From Gigaspora margarita (Eukaryota; Glomeromycota; Glomeromycetes; Diversisporales; Gigasporaceae), in assembly GCA_009809945.1 (NCBI GenBank), contig WTPW01000146.1, forward strand, positions 565,042-629,041: a stretch of DNA of 64,000 bases, in the 5' to 3' direction. The notes beneath the pieces are model-generated. The model made no database searches and was not told where the DNA came from. It saw only the letters and a program-made list of their open reading frames with translations. Below are positions 57,186 to 64,000 of the stretch, one piece after another. How positions within the stretch are numbered: the first letter of the stretch is position 1; every line of letters starts with the position of its first letter. The translations under genes were made by a program, and so were the position numbers.

Positions 57186-57808
57186 ATAGTATTTATTGCA
57201 CATGTAATAGATAAAGTCCATTACATTTGTGAAAAATCAAAATGTATAAAAGCAGCTGATGTGGATCCCAAGTTCAACATCAAGTCTTTATACTCTTTCA
57301 AAAATAAAAACATTTATTTAATATACAAATTAAACAGTTACTAGTATCTTAATTTACTTTTAATTGTTGTCTTTTTTGTAATTGCAAAATGCCAAAAATC
57401 TTCTTTGTTAAGTTTTCTTGAAAAACACCTTTCAACTTAGATAAATCACAGTAACAAGTGAGGTTACACAAAGTGTTCACTGTCTAAGGTCACTCTAGTT
57501 ATCTACCATCTTAAAAGAAGTAGATATAGGATAACAATATTAACCAATCAAATCATGAGCACATAATTAAGTGCCAATCTGATTGGTCGATTGTCCTGTA
57601 CTAAATTTCTACTTTACTATAAAAGTTGCTGAATTTTAAACCCTTATAACTTCTTTAAAAAGCAAGATATCAAAGATCTATCTTACAGATTTGTAGTTTA
57701 GGTTACAAATAAAAATTTGTAAGAGGATTTTTAAAATAATTACTTGTTGTGAAGTTATTAGACTTTAAACAATGGCTAAAAAATGGATAGCTTTCACTAT
57801 CTGGTACT
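57186..57808. other. AT-rich DNA without a gene
   Basis: A weak inverted pair (AAGTAGATATAGGA at 57518 and TTTCTACTTTA at 57605, with AACCAATCAAATC / TGATTGGTCGA) may be a decayed MITE. No coding frame. Confidence 0.4.
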
Positions 57809-57816
57809 GTAGCACA

Positions 57817-57959
57817 CAGTGTTGGCACTTGGTATATGTCCATATTTTTTAAAAAATATGGACTATGTCCAAATCTACATGTCTATGTCCATAAATTACT
57901 ATGTCCATATTTGTCCATATTATTTTTATATGTCCAAATGTCCATATTGGCCAACACTA
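57817..57959. mobile_element. Very small hAT-type MITE, 143 bp
   Basis: Begins CAGTGTTGGC and ends GCCAACACTA, with a perfect 8-base duplication GTAGCACA (57809-57816, 57960-57967). The interior is mostly reiterated TGTCCATAT words. Confidence 0.88.
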
Positions 57960-58149
57960 GTAGCACATATAGTTAAATAGAAAAATTAATGTGACTATAG
58001 CAAGATTGTAACTAATGCGAATATGACTATTGTAGTATTATACAGGACCTCAAAGAATATATATATAACTCAGATCCAGACTCAAAATTTTAATATAACT
58101 TTATATGCTTAATTTTATTAAAAGCTTGAATTTTTTATTTTTTCGCCTA

Positions 58150-58450
58150 TGCGATATAATGCACCCTATAAAATCTGGTATAGCATAAAATCAAGACAAT
58201 AAAATAAATTTGTTAGTTTAGGCTTAGGGTGAGGGTTAGGTTAGGGTTAGGGTAGAGCACTTTAGCAATATAGTTCTAACCCAAAATTTTGAAAAAAATT
58301 TTTTTGTTAGAGCTCGAGAGATGGTTTCATAGACAAAATTCGTACTATAGCCAATTTTGAAAAAAATCATAATTATTTTGATTTTATGTTACATCTGATT
58401 CTGTATTATAATTGGCTGATCAGAGGTGGCGATATATCACTATGGCATTG
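58150..58450. mobile_element. MITE with imperfect TIRs and telomere words
   Basis: The left CCTATGCGATATAATGCACC resembles the inverse of the right end (GGTGGCGATATATCACTATG). TTAGGTTAGGGTTAGGG lies at 58236-58252. Inner words TCAAAATAATTA-type and TTTATGTTACATCTGATT resemble 31079-31100 in the MITE at 30819. Confidence 0.6.
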
Positions 58451-58549
58451 AATTATAAAATCTAAAAGCTTTATACAAAATTATCATATAAGTTCAAATT
58501 TTACTATAAATTATACAATTTTAGATTTAAGTTTATATACCATATATCC

Positions 58550-58985
58550 CTATTCTAAAAATAAACTACTTTTGTTTAAACCATAAAATCTAAAAACTTG
58601 TTTTATCCAAAAATATGCTACCCCAATTGATAATAGTTACTGCATAGTAAAGTCCAAATTTTACTATGCAAATTGGTTATAACTCTTTAGTAAACTTGTT
58701 TGAAAGATCAAAATACATATAATATAAAATTTTCATACAAATTGGAGAGCTTTTTATTATTTGAGTTTTAATTTTTACTTTGTCAAAAAATTAAAAAATT
58801 TTTAAAAAATATATATGATAAATGTAAAAATTGCAAGTTAAATAATAAAAAGCTCTCCAATTTGTATAAAAATTTTGAAGAATGTGCATTTTATATTATG
58901 CACATATTTACTTAAGTGCTTATAATCAATTTATATAGTAAAATTTGGATTTTGTTATGTAGTGATTATTTGCAATTACTATTAA
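58550..58985. mobile_element. AAAATAAGCTACC-type element with palindromic core (copy 4), degenerate
   Basis: The left flank reads TCTAAAAATAAACTAC and AAAAATATGCTACCCC. The core is at 58629-58980. The right end is not recognisable. Confidence 0.6.
58629..58980. repeat. Palindromic core, copy 4
   Basis: Inverted arms with CTGCATAGTAAAGTCCAAAT and TTAGTAAACTTGTTTG, centre near 58800. Confidence 0.78.
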
Positions 58986-59109
58986 GCTTTTTGCATAGAT
59001 ATTTTTAAAAAAAATTCTCACATATATAATCTTGTGCAGACAAGTTTTTTGTGAAAAAAAACAAATAAATAAACAAATAAATAAAAAAATAAAAAAAGTA
59101 ATATACATA

Positions 59110-59630
59110 CCAAATGTTTCCAAAAATAAGCTACCTTTTTTGGAAGATTTTTGGATACAAAAAATCTGGGATAAAGTTTGGTTAATTGCAAATAGTCGTT
59201 ACATAGTAAGTCTAAATTCTACTATATAAATCGACTATTATCGCTTAAGTAAACTTATTCTAAAAATAAACATACAATAATGCTAACATTTTCATCAATA
59301 TTAAAGTACCTTTTATTATTGAATTTTTAATTTTTAAGTTCAATGAATATATTTTTAAATAAAATTTTAATTTTACTATTGAACTTAAAAATTAAAAAAC
59401 AAATAATAAAAAGTTCTCAGATTTTGATGAAATTTTTAGAGTGTGCGTATTTTGATCTTCTAAACAAGTTTACTTAAATGACTTTAATTAGTTTGGATAG
59501 TAAACTTTGGACTTTACTATGTAGTGACTTTTATCGATCATGGGTAGCTTATTTTTGGATCAAAGGCATTTTTATATTTTTGGATTTAAACAAGAGGGTA
59601 GCATGTAGCTTATTTTTAAAAACATATAGT
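59110..59630. mobile_element. AAAATAAGCTACC element with palindromic core (copy 5)
   Basis: The left TTTCCAAAAATAAGCTACC and right GTAGCTTATTTTTAAAAACA are inverted ends. The core lies at 59183-59540. Other frames here (59032-59229, 59478-59660) are shadows. Confidence 0.72.
59183..59540. repeat. Palindromic core, copy 5
   Basis: Arms with TCGTTACATAGTAAG / CTTTACTATGTAGTGAC outward and CGCTTAAGTAAACTTATT / AAACAAGTTTACTTAAATG inward. Confidence 0.8.
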
Positions 59631-59765
59631 ATAGTATTATTATACAAAATTAAAATCTAACTTGTTATAAAGATATTTTTGTTATACAAATAAACATTTA
59701 ACTTTTTGAAAAATTACCTGTTGGTTATACAAATTTAAACATATAATATATTAAAAAATTATATA

Positions 59766-60002
59766 GGGGGACATCAATAGAAAAGGGACAAATCATTTTT
59801 AGTAACTTTTTTTAAAATTTAAATTAAAATATCTTGACAACTACCTAATAAATTTTTCTTGTTTTAATTCTATAACTATAAAAAATTAAAAATAAAAAAA
59901 TTTTGATTAAATTTGGTTAAGTAGTTGTTAAGTTATTTTAACTTAAAGTTGAAAAAAACTTTTATTTAGAAAAGATTTGTCCCTTTGCTATTGATGTTCC
60001 CA
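59766..60002. mobile_element. TA-flanked MITE with GACATCAATAG ends (copy 2)
   Basis: Same TIRs as 17834-18081 (GGGACATCAATAGAAAAGGG) with TA on both sides. 237 bp. Confidence 0.82.
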
Positions 60003-60284
60003 TATAATAAGTCTATACAAAACTGGATCTTAGTATTACATATATTTTTGGGACCTGGTTACACTGTATAGCTATGATTTATTAGTTAGTAGATCAACAT
60101 GAACTACAAAAATTGCCAAGAAAATTAGTAATTATTAGACAATCTAGATAGCAAAAATTCCAACCAAAAATTTACAAAAAATAAAAAATCTAGAAATTAA
60201 TCATTTAAATCTTTAGTAAAATATAATTTTTTCTTAGTATTTGTTAATAAATTTTAATATTATATTTTTTTATCTATTACGGAG
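60003..60284. other. AT-rich DNA without a gene
   Basis: No element end or coding frame is supported. Confidence 0.35.
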
Positions 60285-60301
60285 CAATTAGTAATATTGT
60301 T

Positions 60302-60618
60302 TTTTTTTTTTTTTTTTTAAAGTGTCCGTCTTCGGGAACTGGGAATTTTTTATTCAAGATATTAGGGCCGTTGGTATTCCACTTAGGGGATACTGACATT
60401 TGTTACAATGATGAGAGTACAACTAGCCACACCTGCAACTTTTGGTTGCCTATTTAAGTAGCCACCTGAGGGTCCTACACTAGCTGCCATACCTGCAACC
60501 CGCATACCGGCATTGCCTATTTAAACCCTCTGGTCCCTGATCCGCCTGCCAACCCATCTTGTATCACCGGTACAACCACCAGTTTCTAAACCTGGAGTTC
60601 ATACCGGATGCTAATCAC
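60302..60618 (-). mobile_element. SINE, minus strand, 5'-truncated
   Basis: The T-run (60302-60319) is the A-tail. The body matches the split SINE (TACAACTAGCCACAC, CTAGCTGCCAT, TATTTAAACC). The target duplication CAATTAGTAATATTGTT is perfect over 17 bases (60285-60301, 60619-60635). There is no tRNA head. Confidence 0.9.
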
Positions 60619-60635
60619 CAATTAGTAATATTGTT

Positions 60636-61339
60636 ATTTATTTGTTATTTTAATATTATTTATAAAAATATTTTTTATAACTTGCCATTTTGCTATAGTT
60701 TTGTACAAAACTTTCTTAAAATAAATAATATTGTTATTTTAAAATGATATATTATTTATTGTTATTTTCTTAAAATTTTTAACCTTAGATAAATCAGATA
60801 TTAGTTTGCTTATTTTTGTTTTTGCAGATCTTTTTGATTTATAGTAATTTTTGCTTATTTTTAAGTTTTTGCAGATCTTTTTATTTTTAGTAATTTTATA
60901 ATAAATCTGACCTATCTATATATATATATTGGGGTCCTGATATGACCAACTTAGTAACTATAAAGAAGAACAGCTATATAAATTATTTAAAAATATTTAA
61001 CTAATTTGAAGTTTATAGATTTAATAGCATAGTAAAGAGCCCTTTTGCCTCTGTAGTAAAATACCAAAAAAGGTTGCTAAATTAAAATAAACCAATTCTA
61101 CAAGATAAACAAGCCAAAGTTGATAAAAAGTTACTAAATACTAGTATTAATAGCAATCTTCTATTTAAAATCATTAAAAATCTTTACTTTTTTAACTTCT
61201 TAAATAAATTTGCTCCAAACTGCAATCTGCTTTCTGCTTTAATATTGAGTATTAAAATCCTTAATTGCATAACAGATACAGGATATAAATGAGATTTGCT
61301 AGGTCATGTGAACCTTGACTCTCTGACCCTACTACTAGA
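60636..61339. other. AT-rich DNA without a gene
   Basis: Short repeated words (TTTTTGCAGATCTTTTT near 60820-60880, also near 50035-50100). Nothing codable. Confidence 0.4.
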
Positions 61340-62010
61340 TAATCAGATTTTTGAAATAATTCAAAATTTTGTACAAATTTTGTATTACAAGATCAGATTA
61401 GATCTTTTGTTTATAAATTAGATCTTTTATTTTGGGTTTTTTTGGTTCATTGTTTTGTTTTGTTTTTTTCTTTTGTTTGTATTTATTTAATTTTTAATTT
61501 TTTGCACTTAACAAAACACTTGTTCTTTGCAAAAAAACCATCATCTTTTCATTACTTTGCAAGAACACCAATTTGATTTTACAAGCCAACTAAGACTTCT
61601 AACACTTTGCAAAACACAGAACTGATTTCTCTAGCAATTTCTAAATTTTTAAGAATACTTTTTTAGAGAAATAATTTAGTTAGGTGCAAGCTTTCACAAG
61701 TTTTCACAAGTTTTTGCAAGGTTTCACTTTAATTATTTTTTTGTTTGATATTTTTTGTTTTTTTTTTTTTTGCTTTTGTTTTTTGGTTTTATTTTTTTAT
61801 TAATTTATTTTATTCTGGCACTTTGTAAGAACACAACTTTTACTTTTACAAGAAAACCAACCCAGACTTTTTCAGCATTTTACAATAATAGCTAACTGTA
61901 GGATGTGCAAAAATAAGTGTGTAGGGCTAGTTTTTTTTATTTTTTCTACAAATAGTAATGAAGTTAGATGCAATAAAGTGCAAATGTAATGAAAGTAATA
62001 TATAGTAATA
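61340..62010. repeat. Dispersed repeat R1, copy 3, inverted and shortened
   Basis: Reverse complement of 31330-32400: TACAAGATCAGATTAGATC, CACTTTGCAAGAACACC, TCTGGCACTTTGTAAG and AAAATAAGTGTGTAGGG appear in inverted order. Confidence 0.65.
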
Positions 62011-62035
62011 TAAAAATAATACTATAAAGAATATA

Positions 62036-62410
62036 TGGGGCGCAGTTAATTAAAACACAGCTTATGGCTTTTTTTCTATTTTGAGAAAATCACATTTGAA
62101 ATTTAGTATAACAACAACAATAATGTTCTATTATTAGTATAACCTGTTTGATCTACATGAATTAGCCAATCATACAAGCTCTTTTCTATGACTATGCAGC
62201 AAGGATCAACAAGCTAATTTCTAAAATCTATTTTTAAATCGCTTCTATTTACATATGGTATTTAGAAAAATAGGTATCGACAAAAATTTTATTATATAAA
62301 TCGATGCTTTAAATGCTAAATCATATAGTTGAATACTTGCTTTATTTGATAGTATTGTTAACTCATTTTTGCAAAAAATGCCATAAGCCATGTTTTAATT
62401 GACTGCTCCC
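62036..62410. mobile_element. TA-flanked TIR element, 375 bp
   Basis: The ends GCAGTTAATTAAAACACAGC and the inverse GCAGTCAATTAAAACATGGC continue with TTATGGC, with TA at both outer edges. Confidence 0.78.
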
Positions 62411-63640
62411 TATATAATAAGTAAATTTAATATTTAATAAAATATATAATATTGATTAAAAAATATATATTTAATTTAAAAAGTAATGTATAACATATCT
62501 ATGAATTTTCTAAATTTATATAGTATTTGGTCTATTACTGGTCTATTATGCATTTTTTGTTTATTCTTATTGGCCTATATTGCAGGACCCTGGACATCTC
62601 TAATATAGGTTATATATTTTTTTAGCAAATTAGACCAAATTTGGTTAAAAGTCCAAATTCAAATTTTAGCAAATTAAAGCCAATTCAGACAATAGTCCTA
62701 TTTTTAGTTTTGCCAAAATGGTTGGATTTTCATATTGTCATATTTATTTTTTGTTAAATTATTTCTTTTTTGAAAAGAATAAATAAAAAAGCTGATACAC
62801 TATTTACAAGAAATTTTATTAAGATAATCAACTTTGCGTCACTAACAAAAGTTGTAGAATGAATCGAAAGACATTAGTTTCATAAGATAACTTTTGATAT
62901 TTTATTATTAAAATTTGTCTCTATGATCAAAATACGTCTCAAACTGTATGCGAAAAAGTGATCTACAAAGAAATATTAATGTTTTTGAATGAAAAAAAGC
63001 TATTCTGAAATGAAACTCAAACTAATTAATTTGAGATTTTAGAAATAAATTTCATTTAGTTATCTATTACTTTTAATAGTGCGCAGTAACTTGTTTATTT
63101 TGAACTTGTGAGAATCAGGGTGTGTACTATGATTTTTTCATTTTCATCAAAATTGAAAATTTTAAAAATCCTGAATTTGAAAATAAAATTAAAAATCTAA
63201 ATATCTTCGCAATAACTGAATACCACATCTTTCAACTTAGCTAGTAGCTTTTTGAAGATTTCATTTTAAAAAAGTTCTTTTGGAAGCATTTAAAATTTAG
63301 AGAAAAACTTGTGAAAACATAGACATTCAAAATAACAAATACATTAATATCTTTATGAGTTTTCAATATTTTTTTATGAAATTTGAGATTATACAAGTTG
63401 AAGATATGAACTTCAAGTTTGTTTAGTAAAGTTTTTAAGTTAACATAGTATAATTTTTTACAAATTATTGCCAAATATTATTGTATTGAGCTTAGCAAAG
63501 ATTAACATATGTCATATTTCAATTAGAATAAATTTTAAAACAATATATGATAATTTTAAATCCAGAGGAATTGTAAAGTGATGTGCAACAACATTTACAA
63601 TACAACTAGAAAACAGATACTTTTTGTATCTGAAGCCAAA
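62411..63640. other. AT-rich DNA without a gene
   Basis: A CAGGACCCTGGACATCTC word at 62583 matches 44920 and may be an element end. The frame at 63241-63474 has no support. Confidence 0.4.
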
Positions 63641-63649
63641 AATAACAAT

Positions 63650-63815
63650 TAATAAATACAAGTTTACTTAGTGCATTAAGTTAGAATTAATTAGTAAAAT
63701 TTAGTGAATTATAAGAATTTATAGAATTTTATTAGTAAAATTCTATAGAATCTTATAATTCACAAATTTTTATTAATTAATTTTACTTTATGCACTAAGA
63801 AAACTTGTTCAGCAT
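63650..63815. repeat. Palindrome near the right edge
   Basis: The arms AGTTTACTTAGTGCATTAAG and TTATGCACTAAGAAAACTTG are inverted around ~63737, with AGAATTTATAGAATTTTA / TAAAATTCTATAGAATCT inside. Confidence 0.78.
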
Positions 63816-64000
63816 CTAAAAATACATCAAGTCATTAGAATTATTTTTATTTTACTTGAAATTTAGCAAATAGATGCATAATTTTGGATTTTTGATCAGA
63901 AAAGTCAGATTTAAACATCTTTTCTTTAAATTTTTTAAAGTAAAATAAAAACAATTTTCCAATTAATGTATTTTAAATTCTGAACAAGTTTACTTAGTGC
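63816..64000. repeat. Second palindrome-like stretch, cut by the window edge
   Basis: GAACAAGTTTACTTAGTGC at 63982-64000 repeats the arm word at 63660 and the inverse at 63795, so the palindromes form a chain that continues past the edge. Confidence 0.55.

Noticed and set aside
58032..60938. A large element between CAGGACCTC and GGGGTCCTG
   Set aside because: No target duplication, and several complete elements lie between. The words may be chance or fragments.

Overview
The window is a gene-poor, strongly AT-rich block of eukaryotic repeat DNA. I see no host gene that I can defend. The content fits a repeat-rich fungal nuclear genome: remnants of a non-LTR retrotransposon with an apurinic-type endonuclease and reverse transcriptase, Ty3/gypsy LTR elements, tRNA-headed SINEs, and many small terminal-inverted-repeat (TIR) elements, several carrying TTAGGG-type telomere words. 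The extreme AT content together with these element types suggests an arbuscular mycorrhizal fungus (Glomeromycotina). That placement is inference, not proof.

Layout. 1-7720: a LINE on the minus strand running off the left edge, with a 1727-bp tandem duplication (1994-3720 and 3721-5447). 7720-11440: AT-rich DNA with three TIR elements, one nested in another. 11440-18340: a copy of a gypsy LTR-like repeat split by a foldback element, which itself holds a 2.15-kb hAT-type element, a SINE and other inverted-repeat elements. 18470-21331: a dispersed repeat (called R1 here) carrying four later insertions and ending in a 700-N gap. 22032-23295: a GC-richer tRNA-headed SINE. 23340-36741: a degraded minus-strand Ty3/gypsy element (gag, protease, RT, RNase H and integrase all recognisable) broken by a solo LTR, a 1.55-kb TTAA-flanked element, an R1 copy and smaller TIR elements. 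36742-43410: tandem repeats, including a satellite-like array of about 28 degenerate ~100-bp monomers (38650-41860). 43410-51570: hAT and TTAA elements, an array of alternately inverted units, and a short remnant of a hAT-type transposase zinc finger. 51571-56443: a SINE split by a gag-only LTR retrotransposon whose 3' LTR is split by a hAT element that contains a palindromic core. 56492-64000: a full-length SINE, more TIR elements and foldbacks, a truncated SINE and an inverted R1 copy.

How the parts relate. The SINEs end in A-tracts and have 11-18 bp target-site duplications, as expected if LINE machinery moves them. At least seven hAT-type elements have 8-bp duplications, three elements have TTAA duplications, and several have TA duplications. 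None carries an intact transposase here, so all must be moved in trans. Most stop codons interrupting the retrotransposon frames can be explained by C-to-T or G-to-A changes. The most unusual patterns are telomere-type repeats inside at least seven otherwise different TIR elements, and one ~350-bp palindromic core that sits inside elements with two unrelated kinds of ends.
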